Shown here: positions 17,737 to 27,160 of the stretch, piece after piece
Layout of the letters: each line of letters begins with the position of its first letter
Numbering within the stretch: position 1 is the stretch's first letter
Assembly (NCBI RefSeq): GCF_001676385.1
Contig: NZ_LYVJ01000010.1
Coordinates: 1 to 64,000, forward strand
Length of the DNA stretch: 64,000 bases
Source of the DNA: Stenotrophomonas maltophilia
GTDB taxonomy: Bacteria; Pseudomonadota; Gammaproteobacteria; Xanthomonadales; Xanthomonadaceae
Direction: 5' to 3'
The notes under the pieces: model-generated
Database searches by the model: none
Seen by the model: the letters and a program-made list of their open reading frames with translations, nothing else
What the model was told of the DNA's origin: nothing
Made by a program: the position numbers and the translations under genes

Positions 17737-18055
17737 TCGCGAAGGCGGTGATGGCCCGGCGCTACCGTATCCCTTCCCGCTCGGGTTTGGGCGAAGGTGC
17801 AGTCGGTGCCACATCTTCCAGCGGCAGCCGCATCCACGTGCTGCGCGCTGGATGCCGGTCCGTCAGTACACCGTGCCCGGCGCGGTGGTTTCTCCAGAGG
17901 GACGCGGGCCTGGCCCGATCCCGGGCATGCAAGGCAGGCATGGCGCGGTCCGTGCGCGCACGACCACCCCAACGGAAGCCGAACAGGCGGGGAACCCGCC
18001 GCGGCCGACCGGGGTCACAGCATGTCCATGCAGGTAGAAAACGAGGGACTGCATC
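17737..18055. other. Intergenic gap, nothing recognised
   Basis: This 319-bp spacer has no convincing reading frame or repeat. An ACGAGGGA sequence at about 18041-18048 supplies the ribosome binding site for the DUF3014 gene. The promoter of that gene presumably lies here but shows no clear -35/-10 pair. Confidence 0.6.
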
Positions 18056-18877
18056 ATGCAGAGCGGAAAGGCGGTATGGCCGTGGGTGTTGGGCGTGCTG
18101 GTCATTGGGGGTGCAGGAGGCTGGCTGTTCCGCGATCAGCTGAGGAGCCTGGCGGAGGGTGACCCGCTGCCGGTGCAATCAACGCCCGCCACAACCGGTG
18201 CCCGCGCGCACCCGGCGGCAGCCGCCGCGCCCGCGCCGGCGCCACCGCCGATCCGGCATCCGCTGGATACCGGGGCCGCCGCCGACCCTGCACTGCCGGC
18301 TCTGGCCGACAGCGATACCGCCGCCTGGGGCGCGCTCAGCGAGCTGTTCCAGGGGGACGGGCCATTGACCCAGCTGCTGCGCGATCACCTGATCCAGCGC
18401 CTGGTCACCCAGGTCGACAATCTGGACAAGCCCAGCGTGCCGCCGACCGCCCTGGCCGCCCGGCCCTTGCCCGGGACCCTGCAAGTCGAGCCGGGGGAGG
18501 GCGGCGAGCGCATTGCCGCCGCCAACGCAGCGCGCTATGCGCCCTATGTGCAGGCGTTCATTGCACTGGACCCTGCAGCGACGGCCACGGCCTACAAGCG
18601 TTTCTATCCGCTGATCCAGCAGGCCTACGTCGACCTTGGCAGGCCGGAGGGCTATTTCAATGATCGCCTGGTCACGGTGATCGACCACCTGCTGGAGACG
18701 CCGGAACTGGACCGGGCGCCGGCGGTACAGCGTGATGGACGTGGCCACTACCGCTTCGTCGATCCCACCCTGCAGTCGCGCTCGATCGGCCAGAAGGCAC
18801 TGTTGCGCATGGACCGGGCGCAGGCACGGGCGATCAGGCAGCAGTTGCGGGCGATCCGGGCCGCCATCACCCGCTGA
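18056..18877 (+). CDS. DUF3014 domain-containing protein
   Basis: Codes for 273 aa. It has a short cytoplasmic start, one N-terminal membrane segment (WPWVLGVLVIGGAGGWLF), then a low-complexity Ala/Pro linker (about 40-75) and a folded domain with LLRDHLIQRLVTQVDNLD, YAPYVQAFIALDP and FYPLIQQAYVDLGRPEGYFNDRLV. These match DUF3014, a family of unknown function in gammaproteobacteria. The topology suggests an inner-membrane anchor with a periplasmic domain. It is 180 bp before clpB, which has its own heat-shock promoter. Confidence 0.82.
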   Translation: MQSGKAVWPWVLGVLVIGGAGGWLFRDQLRSLAEGDPLPVQSTPATTGARAHPAAAAAPAPAPPPIRHPLDTGAAADPALPALADSDTAAWGALSELFQGDGPLTQLLRDHLIQRLVTQVDNLDKPSVPPTALAARPLPGTLQVEPGEGGERIAAANAARYAPYVQAFIALDPAATATAYKRFYPLIQQAYVDLGRPEGYFNDRLVTVIDHLLETPELDRAPAVQRDGRGHYRFVDPTLQSRSIGQKALLRMDRAQARAIRQQLRAIRAAITR

Positions 18878-18980
18878 GCGTTTTGCAAGCGCGCAACTGA
18901 TCAGGATCAACGCGCCGACCACACCTCCTGCGGCATGCTGGCGGTCGGCTGACTGGCCTGGCAGTGCAGTCGCAGCCACC

Positions 18981-19008
18981 CTTGAAACGGGGTGGAGCAA
19001 CCGCATCT
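18981..19008 (+). promoter_or_regulatory. Sigma-32 (RpoH) heat-shock promoter of clpB
   Basis: CTTGAAA at 18981-18987, a 13-bp spacer and CCGCATCT at 19001-19008 match the RpoH consensus (CTTGAAA / CCCCATNT) closely. It is about 50 bp before the clpB start. ClpB is a classic RpoH regulon member. Confidence 0.8.
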
Positions 19009-19058
19009 TTCCAGCATCGCCGGCACGGGCCGGCCCTGATGACCGATGAGGATTCGCA

Positions 19059-21644
<2,586 letters not shown>

Positions 21645-21645
21645 A

Positions 21646-21685
21646 CCCGGTGGCGCCCCATCCATGGGGTGAGGGCGCCACCGGG
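21646..21685. terminator. Stem-loop after clpB
   Basis: A 13-bp perfect stem CCCGGTGGCGCCC (21646-21658) pairs with 21673-21685 directly after the clpB stop. There is no T tract on the plus strand, so it may act as a transcript-end or mRNA-stability hairpin rather than a full terminator. Confidence 0.5.
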
Positions 21686-21736
21686 GCGTTCCCGGTAGAA
21701 TCACCTTGTTCCATTCACCAGGACATGGAGTACTGC

Positions 21737-22282
21737 ATGGACGTTATCCGTTGGGCTTCACTGTGCATCGCGCTGGCATCTGCTGTCGTTACGGGACACG
21801 CCGCGGCGGTGGAACAGGTCCAGCTGCCGCCGATGAAGGGCAACCAGCAGGCCCACCAGAGCACCGACGTACAAGGCAACCGCATCACCGAGTACGTGCC
21901 GCAGGGGCAGACGGTGCAGGACTGGACCGACATGGTCACCGTCAATGATGCGGCCAACAGTGGCCATGTCAGCCCGCGCGAGTTCCTCGGCATCATTGAA
22001 GCCGGCTGGCGCATTGCCTGCCCAGACGCGCAGAGCCACTGGGTCCGCGAAGGCGACGAAGCGGGTCGCCCGTTCGCGTTGCTGATGCTCAGCTGCCCGC
22101 TGAACCCCGGCACCGGCAAGCCCGAGTTCACCTGGATCAAGGGTATCCAAGGCGTGCAGGGATTCCACACCGTGCAGAAATCATTCCGGTCCGAACCGGA
22201 GAAGGAAGACGTGGTGCGGTGGATCGGCTGGCTGCGCGATGTGCGGCTGTGCGGCCAGGGAGACGCGGCGCCCTGCCGCTGA
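21737..22282 (+). CDS. Small secreted protein of unknown function
   Basis: Codes for 181 aa from ATG 21737, which has GGAG 6 bp upstream; ATG 21725 is less well placed. The signal peptide is ASLCIALASAVVTGHAAA. The mature protein has no family I recognise. It contains GNRITEYVPQGQTVQDWTDMVTV and pairs of cysteines (in WRIACPDA, LLMLSCPLN, RLCGQG, APCR) that could form disulfides in the periplasm. A TAGAAT at 21696-21701 could be its -10 element. Confidence 0.7.
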   Translation: MDVIRWASLCIALASAVVTGHAAAVEQVQLPPMKGNQQAHQSTDVQGNRITEYVPQGQTVQDWTDMVTVNDAANSGHVSPREFLGIIEAGWRIACPDAQSHWVREGDEAGRPFALLMLSCPLNPGTGKPEFTWIKGIQGVQGFHTVQKSFRSEPEKEDVVRWIGWLRDVRLCGQGDAAPCR

Positions 22283-22288
22283 CCTGGA

Positions 22289-22315
22289 GAAAGGGCGCCA
22301 CGGGGCGCCCTTCAT
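22289..22315. terminator. Bidirectional terminator between convergent genes
   Basis: A 9-bp stem AAGGGCGCC / GGCGCCCTT (22291-22299 with 22304-22312) lies between stops at 22282 (+) and 22319 (-). It is followed by TTTC on the minus strand and TT on the plus strand. Confidence 0.65.
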
Positions 22316-22318
22316 GCC

Positions 22319-23119
22319 TCAGAACCGGTACGCGTACCCGCTCATCAGGCCGAACTGGTTGGCTTTCTGCACGATCGGGCTGTCGGCGGCGTCGCCGAGC
22401 AGGCGGGTGCCCTCGGCCGAGATGTACCAGTTGCCGTTGCGGCCTGCGCGATGACTCCACCTCAGGCCGATTCCCGCGCTGACCAACCCGGCCTTCGGTT
22501 TGTGCTGGGCGAAGCCGGTGCGCGCGGCCTGTTCCGGGCTGACGCCGTACCAGGTCTGCATGTAGCCACGGTTGCCGTAGTCGGTGGAGACGCTGCCGCT
22601 GACCACGCCACCGGCCAGGTCGAACAGCGGCAGGGTCAGGTTCAGATGGATCTGCTGGGTGGCCAAGCCGTTCTCGGCCTTGTCCTCGTCCCTGCGGGTG
22701 AACTGCCAGGAGCCGCTCAGCACGGCTTCGCCCAGCGTATAACCAGCCGAGACGCCGACCAGGGGACGGGCATCGATATCACCCATGCCGCGCAGGAAGT
22801 CCGAACCGCCCAGCAGCGAGTCCTTGTCCTTGCGGATGCCACTGGCACCCACATAGGCCCGCACGCGGGTGTGTTCGCCGAGGGACGTGCCCCAGCCGAT
22901 GCCACTGGTGCCCAGAAACCAGCCCCCCGGCGAGGTGACATCGAAGGAGAGCGACGGCGCTGCGCGATACTCCTCGCTGCCGCTGTAGCGCGGCGTCACG
23001 CCACCCCCGGCGGCGAGCTCGAAGGTCCAGTGGTCATCCTTGGCGTGGGCGATCGGGGCGGCGAACAACGGCAGCAGGGCCAGGCAGAACAGGGCGGGGG
23101 AACGGTGACGCTGGGACAT
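22319..23119 (-). CDS. MipA/OmpV family outer membrane protein
   Basis: Codes for 266 aa from ATG 23119, which has GAGAG upstream; a TTG at 23134 is unlikely. The signal peptide ends near APIAHAKD. The mature protein opens with WTFELAAGGGVTPRYSGSEEYRAAPSLSFD, the MipA/OmpV signature, and ends in an aromatic residue (GYAYRF) as beta-barrels do. MipA was described in E. coli as a scaffold for murein enzymes, while other members act as porin-like proteins or antibiotic-related OMPs. Its position downstream of an RstAB-like two-component system, with a direct-repeat operator candidate between them, suggests it is a target of that system. Confidence 0.87.
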   Translation of the reverse strand: MSQRHRSPALFCLALLPLFAAPIAHAKDDHWTFELAAGGGVTPRYSGSEEYRAAPSLSFDVTSPGGWFLGTSGIGWGTSLGEHTRVRAYVGASGIRKDKDSLLGGSDFLRGMGDIDARPLVGVSAGYTLGEAVLSGSWQFTRRDEDKAENGLATQQIHLNLTLPLFDLAGGVVSGSVSTDYGNRGYMQTWYGVSPEQAARTGFAQHKPKAGLVSAGIGLRWSHRAGRNGNWYISAEGTRLLGDAADSPIVQKANQFGLMSGYAYRF

Positions 23120-23228
23120 GGGGACTCTCGACAATGGGAGGAATGCAGCACGCGCATCCGGCGATTGCTGCAGGGGCGCTAGCGTGGCGATACGCCCGCG
23201 ACCGATCCGCCCGCAGTTGTGCGGGAGT

Positions 23229-23245
23229 TGTAATCAACTGTAATC
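23229..23245 (-). promoter_or_regulatory. Direct repeat GATTACA-N3-GATTACA upstream of mipA-like gene
   Basis: On the minus strand two exact GATTACA heptamers lie one helical turn (10 bp) apart. That spacing is typical of OmpR/PhoB-family response-regulator sites. It is about 110 bp upstream of the MipA/OmpV start and just after the sensor-kinase stop. Confidence 0.55.
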
Positions 23246-23259
23246 GCGCCCTCGGGCGT

Positions 23260-24549
23260 TCAGCTGGCAGCCAGCGGCCAGTGCATTTCCAGGCGTGCGC
23301 CACCGAGCGGCGCCCAGCCGATGCGCAGCTCGCCGTGGTGGCGGGCCGCGATGCGTTTGACGATGGCCAGGCCCAGGCCGAAACCGCCGGTGTCACGGCT
23401 GCGGCTGTCGTCCAGGCGAGCGAACGGGCGTGTCACTTTCTCGCGGTCGGCCTCGGCGATGCCCGGGCCGTCGTCGTCCACACGCAGGCAGGCGCGGCCA
23501 CCGATGGCCTGCAGCGAGACATCGACCTGCGAGCGCGCATGGCGCAGCGCATTGCCCACCAGATTGCTCAGCGCCAGCTGCAGCAGGCGCGGCTCGGCAT
23601 CCACCCGTGGCAACGCACTGGGCTGGACACGCAGCACTACGCCGGCGCGTTGCGCATCGCGGCGTGCGTCGGACAGGCAGGCCTGCAGCCAGTCGTTGGC
23701 CTCGATCCGCTGCAGCGGTTCGGCTTCATCGGGATTTTCCAGTCGTTCGTAGGCCAGCAGTTCGCTGACCAGCCGGTTGAGCTCGGCGAGGTCGCCGTGC
23801 AGGCCTTGCGCCAGGTGTGCACGGCGCGCGCGGTCATCGCTGTCCTGCATCAGGTCCAACCCGAAGGCCACGCGTGCGATCGGTGTGCGCAGTTCATGCG
23901 AGATTGCATGGGTCAGGTCGCGTTGGCGCTGCACCAGTTCGGCTACGCGCGCGGCCATGCGGTTGGAATGTTCAACGATGACCCGGATCTGCGAGCGTGG
24001 AGAGACCTGCGCGCGTGCCTGCAGATCGCCGGCACCGATGCGGTCGGCATGTACACGCAGCGCTTCCAGGTCGCGCCAGAGCAGCCGCACCCAGGCGTAC
24101 AGGCTGGCGCCCACCAGCAGCAGGATGCTGAGGTAGGCGGCAATGGTCATGTACGTTGTCATCTGCACTTCGCCGGGAAGGCGCAACTGCAGCCAGCGGC
24201 CGTCGCCAGCTTCGATCGGCAGCAGGATGGTCTGGTAGCGGTCGCGCACGATGAAGCCCTGCGCCTGCAACGCGGCCTTTTCCATGGGCACAAGCGCCGG
24301 GGGCGCATCCAGCAGGGTCAGCGCGATGCCATAGTGTGGCTGCCATTGCCGCAGGCGTTCGCGCTGTTGTGCGGCCTGCAGCCCACTCAGGCCGCTGCGC
24401 AGGGCATATACCTGGCCGCGCACCTGCTGGACGAATACCTTGTCCTGCAAGGGCGTATAGATGCCGTCGAGCACCTGGTTGAGAAAGAACACCGACACCA
24501 GGAAGCAGGCCCCGGTGATGAACCAGAGCCACAGGAACAGCCGCTTCAT
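23260..24549 (-). CDS. Sensor histidine kinase, RstB/OmpR-system type
   Basis: Codes for 429 aa from ATG 24549, which overlaps the response-regulator stop (ATGA). TM1 (about 4-23), a periplasmic sensor region (about 30-130), TM2 (about 134-155), HAMP (about 156-205), the H-box with His218 in HAISHELRTP, the N-box NLVGNALRH, the G1 box DDDGPGI and the G2 box GFGLGLAIV are all present. So it should be active. The architecture and pairing resemble RstB. The stimulus is unknown. Confidence 0.88.
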   Translation of the reverse strand: MKRLFLWLWFITGACFLVSVFFLNQVLDGIYTPLQDKVFVQQVRGQVYALRSGLSGLQAAQQRERLRQWQPHYGIALTLLDAPPALVPMEKAALQAQGFIVRDRYQTILLPIEAGDGRWLQLRLPGEVQMTTYMTIAAYLSILLLVGASLYAWVRLLWRDLEALRVHADRIGAGDLQARAQVSPRSQIRVIVEHSNRMAARVAELVQRQRDLTHAISHELRTPIARVAFGLDLMQDSDDRARRAHLAQGLHGDLAELNRLVSELLAYERLENPDEAEPLQRIEANDWLQACLSDARRDAQRAGVVLRVQPSALPRVDAEPRLLQLALSNLVGNALRHARSQVDVSLQAIGGRACLRVDDDGPGIAEADREKVTRPFARLDDSRSRDTGGFGLGLAIVKRIAARHHGELRIGWAPLGGARLEMHWPLAAS

Positions 24550-25283
24550 TCCGACCAGGCCGCTGGGTTGAACTGGTAGCCGCGGCCCCATACGGTCTTG
24601 ATCCGCCGGGGCTCGCGCGCATCGTCACCGAGCTTGCGGCGCAGCTTGCCGATGCAGACATCGACGCTGCGGTCCAGGCCGTCGAAGCCGATGCCACGCA
24701 CCGCCTGCAGGATCCGGTCGCGCGAAAGGATCTGACCCGGCTGGCTGGCCAGCAGCCACAGGATCTCGAATTCGGTAGTTCCAAGTTCCACCCGCTGGCC
24801 ATGCAGGTGAACGTCGCGCTGCATGCGGTCGATCAGCAGTTCGCCATGCATCAGGCGGCTGGGCGTGCCGGTGCCGCTGCCGCCATGGCGGCGGCGCAGC
24901 AGGGCGCGCAGGCGGGCCAGCAGCAGGCGTGGCTCGATCGGCTTGTGCACATAGTCGTCGGCACCCGATTCCAGGCCCAGCACCTGTTCGATGTCGTCCT
25001 CGCAGGCGGTCAGCATCAGGATGGGTACATCGGAGAAGCTGCGGATCTGCCGGCAGACATCGATGCCGCCGAGGCCGGGGAGCATCAGGTCCAGCACCAC
25101 CAGGTCCGGCGCGTGCTGGCGGCAGGCCGTGCAGGCCAGGTCGCCGCGGGCCACATGCTGCACGGCGAAGCCGTGTTCGTGGAGGTAGTCGCTGACCAGT
25201 TCGGCCAGGCGACGATCATCTTCCACCAGCAGGATTGGCGTCGGGGTACCGTCGGCGGCGGGTGTCCAGGGGGATGGCTGCAT
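24546..25283 (-). CDS. OmpR-family response regulator, RstA-like
   Basis: Codes for 245 aa. The receiver domain has the acidic pocket E21-D22-D23, phospho-acceptor Asp65 in LVVLDLMLPG and Lys in YVHKPIEP. The C-terminal winged helix (about 140-240) has EFEILWLLASQPGQILSRDRIL and the final RTVWGRGYQF-like KTVWGRGYQF typical of OmpR/PhoB. It is the first gene of the two-gene operon with the kinase. The GATTACA repeat at 23229-23245 is a plausible binding site. Confidence 0.9.
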   Translation of the reverse strand: MQPSPWTPAADGTPTPILLVEDDRRLAELVSDYLHEHGFAVQHVARGDLACTACRQHAPDLVVLDLMLPGLGGIDVCRQIRSFSDVPILMLTACEDDIEQVLGLESGADDYVHKPIEPRLLLARLRALLRRRHGGSGTGTPSRLMHGELLIDRMQRDVHLHGQRVELGTTEFEILWLLASQPGQILSRDRILQAVRGIGFDGLDRSVDVCIGKLRRKLGDDAREPRRIKTVWGRGYQFNPAAWSE

Positions 25284-25464
25284 GCGCGTTGGGCCTCCGT
25301 GCCCGGGCAGGAGCGCCCGGCGGCGAAGCCTAGCAATGGCCCATGGCTGCTGCCTGAATCGTGGCCAACCTGATAACCGCCGGTATGCGCCTCATCGCCA
25401 GTGGCATTCAGCGCCGCCTGCCGGCTGTCCTATCGTGGTCGTTTCCCGGATGGAGTCATGCGCA

Positions 25465-26751
25465 ATGAGCGACCCGCAGTGGCAACTGGAAACCCTGGCC
25501 GTGCATGGCGGCTACCGTCCCGACCCGACCACCCGCGCAGTGGCGGTGCCGATCTACCAGACCGTGGCGTACGCCTTCGATGACACCCAGCACGGCGCGG
25601 ACCTGTTCGACTTGAAGGTGCCGGGCAACATCTACACCCGCATCATGAACCCCACCACCGACGTGCTGGAGCAGCGCCTGGCTGCGCTGGAAGGCGGCAT
25701 CGGGGCGCTGGCGCTCGCTTCGGGCCAGGCCGCGATCACCTATGCGATCCAGACCATCGCAGAGGCCGGCGACAACATCATCGCCTCCAGTGCCTTGTAT
25801 GGCGGCAGCCTCAACCTGCTGGCACACACCCTGCCGCAGTACGGCATCCAGGCACGATTTGCCGACCCCGCCGATCCAGCGGCGTTCGCCGCGCTCATCG
25901 ACGAACGCACCCGGGCCGTGTTCGTGGAATCGATCGGCAACCCCCGTGGCAATGTCACCGACATCGCCGCGATCGCCAGCGTCGCGCACGCGGCCGGCGT
26001 ACCGTTGATCGTCGACAACACAGTGGCGACGCCCTTCCTGCTGCGACCGTTCGAGCACGGGGCCGACATCGTCGTGCACTCGCTGACCAAGTACCTGGGC
26101 GGCCACGGCAACAGCCTCGGCGGAGCGATCATCGACTCCGGCCGCTTCGACTGGGCGGCGCAGCCGAAGCGTTTCGCCCGTCTCAACCAGCCCGATCCCA
26201 GCTACCACGGCGTGGTCTACACCGAGGCGCTGGGCCCGGCGGCCTACATTGGCCGCGCACGGGTGGTGCCGCTGCGCAATACCGGTGCAGCGCTGTCTCC
26301 GTTCAATGCCTTCCTGATCCTGCAGGGCATCGAGACCCTGGCCCTGCGCATGGAACGGATCAATGCCAATGCACTGGCCGTCGCGCAGTTCCTCAGGGCG
26401 CACGCCAAGGTGGCCTGGGTCCGCTACGCAGGCCTGGCCGACGACCCCGAACACGCTGCCGCCCAGCGCTACCTGGGCGGGCACGGTTCGGGCGTGCTGA
26501 CTTTCGGCTTGCCCGGTGGCCGCGAAGCCGGCGCACGCTTCCTTGACGCGCTGAAGCTGTTCACCCGCCTGGTCAACCTGGGTGATGCGAAGTCGCTGGC
26601 CACCCATCCGGCCTCGACCACCCATCGCCAGCTGGATGCAGCGGAGCTGGCCAAGGCTGGCGTCAGCGAGGACGCGGTGCGGCTGTCGATCGGCATCGAA
26701 CACATCGACGACCTGCGCGCCGACCTCGGGCAGGCGCTGGCCGCCGCCTGA
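25465..26751 (+). CDS. O-acetylhomoserine sulfhydrylase / aminocarboxypropyltransferase-type enzyme
   Basis: Codes for 428 aa, PLP-dependent, of the Cys/Met metabolism family. The PLP lysine is Lys209 in HSLTKYLGGHGNSLGG. ETLAVHGGYRPDPTTRAVAVPIYQT, YTRIMNPTTDVLEQRLAALEGG and VFVESIGNPRGNVTDI are typical of MetY-type proteins and distinguish it from shorter MetB/MetC. It should make homocysteine from O-acetylhomoserine and sulfide in the cytoplasm. ATG 25465 has GGAG 9 bp upstream; ATG 25450 is in frame but overlaps that site. A strong terminator lies 100 bp downstream. Confidence 0.88.
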   Translation: MSDPQWQLETLAVHGGYRPDPTTRAVAVPIYQTVAYAFDDTQHGADLFDLKVPGNIYTRIMNPTTDVLEQRLAALEGGIGALALASGQAAITYAIQTIAEAGDNIIASSALYGGSLNLLAHTLPQYGIQARFADPADPAAFAALIDERTRAVFVESIGNPRGNVTDIAAIASVAHAAGVPLIVDNTVATPFLLRPFEHGADIVVHSLTKYLGGHGNSLGGAIIDSGRFDWAAQPKRFARLNQPDPSYHGVVYTEALGPAAYIGRARVVPLRNTGAALSPFNAFLILQGIETLALRMERINANALAVAQFLRAHAKVAWVRYAGLADDPEHAAAQRYLGGHGSGVLTFGLPGGREAGARFLDALKLFTRLVNLGDAKSLATHPASTTHRQLDAAELAKAGVSEDAVRLSIGIEHIDDLRADLGQALAAA

Positions 26752-26854
26752 TAGCTGCACGCTTGGTCGTCATCGCCACGGGCGATCACCACCGGCCGCG
26801 CGATGGGTTACGGTGGAACTGCCTCTCCAAGGCAGTGGCAACGTGGCGATCCAG

Positions 26855-26891
26855 ATCCCCGGTCGATGCGGGTCGACCGGGGATTCTTTTG
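26855..26891 (+). terminator. Rho-independent terminator
   Basis: A 12-bp perfect stem ATCCCCGGTCGA (26855-26866) pairs with 26873-26884, has a 6-nt loop and is followed by TCTTTTG. It can end the O-acetylhomoserine sulfhydrylase transcript or a small RNA starting in the gap. Confidence 0.8.
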
Positions 26892-26896
26892 TTTCC

Positions 26897-26936
26897 GGGG
26901 TCAGCTCCGTTTTCCGCGGAAAACGGAGCTGACCCC
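26897..26936. repeat. GGGGTC-type perfect palindrome, 40 bp
   Basis: A perfect palindrome with GGGGTCAGCTCCG arms and a CCGCGG centre. Relatives in this window share the GGGGTC ends and the TTTTCC…GGAAAA inner part (28935-28976, 46109-46149, 46171-46211). Confidence 0.85.
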
Positions 26937-26995
26937 CTGCGACGACCCCGTATCATTCCGATAGATCGCGGAAAACTGTCGAAGGCGGGGTGGGG

Positions 26996-27073
26996 CCGGT
27001 TGCAGGGGCGTGAGCCGCATGGATGCGGCGGCCGAGCTTACATGGACGTACTTGCAGCGTCCCCCGCAACCGG
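26996..27073. repeat. Structured intergenic repeat with CATGGATG hairpin
   Basis: Outer arms CCGGTTGC (26996-27003) and GCAACCGG (27066-27073) enclose CCGCAT-gg-ATGCGG and a CTTACATGGACGTACTTGC segment. I recall very similar text as a dispersed repeat in Stenotrophomonas and Pseudomonas genomes, but could not check it here. Confidence 0.55.
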
Positions 27074-27160
27074 ACTCACTCCGCCATCCCACGGAATGCC
27101 CGCTTTTGCCGTTGACGTTATTCAGCAGGTGCAGGGCTGCAAGCCCTGCCTCGGCCCCAC

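Larger units (their letters stand above)
26752..27160. other. Spacer with three hairpins, a terminator and two palindromic elements
   Basis: This 409-bp gap holds hairpins at 26772-26786 and 26818-26836, an intrinsic terminator at 26855-26891, a 40-bp perfect palindrome at 26897-26936, and a structured repeat at 26996-27073. In that repeat, CCGGTTGC/GCAACCGG arms enclose a CCGCAT-gg-ATGCGG hairpin. No coding frame is convincing. Confidence 0.7.

Noticed and set aside
17733..18143. Frames filling the spacer before the DUF3014 gene
   Set aside because: They overlap the true gene in another frame, are Arg/Pro-rich and have no start signal.
25284..25464. SAM or SAH riboswitch before the O-acetylhomoserine sulfhydrylase gene
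   Set aside because: No conserved core or convincing multi-stem fold can be seen by eye in the 180 bp. A covariance search would be decisive but was not possible.
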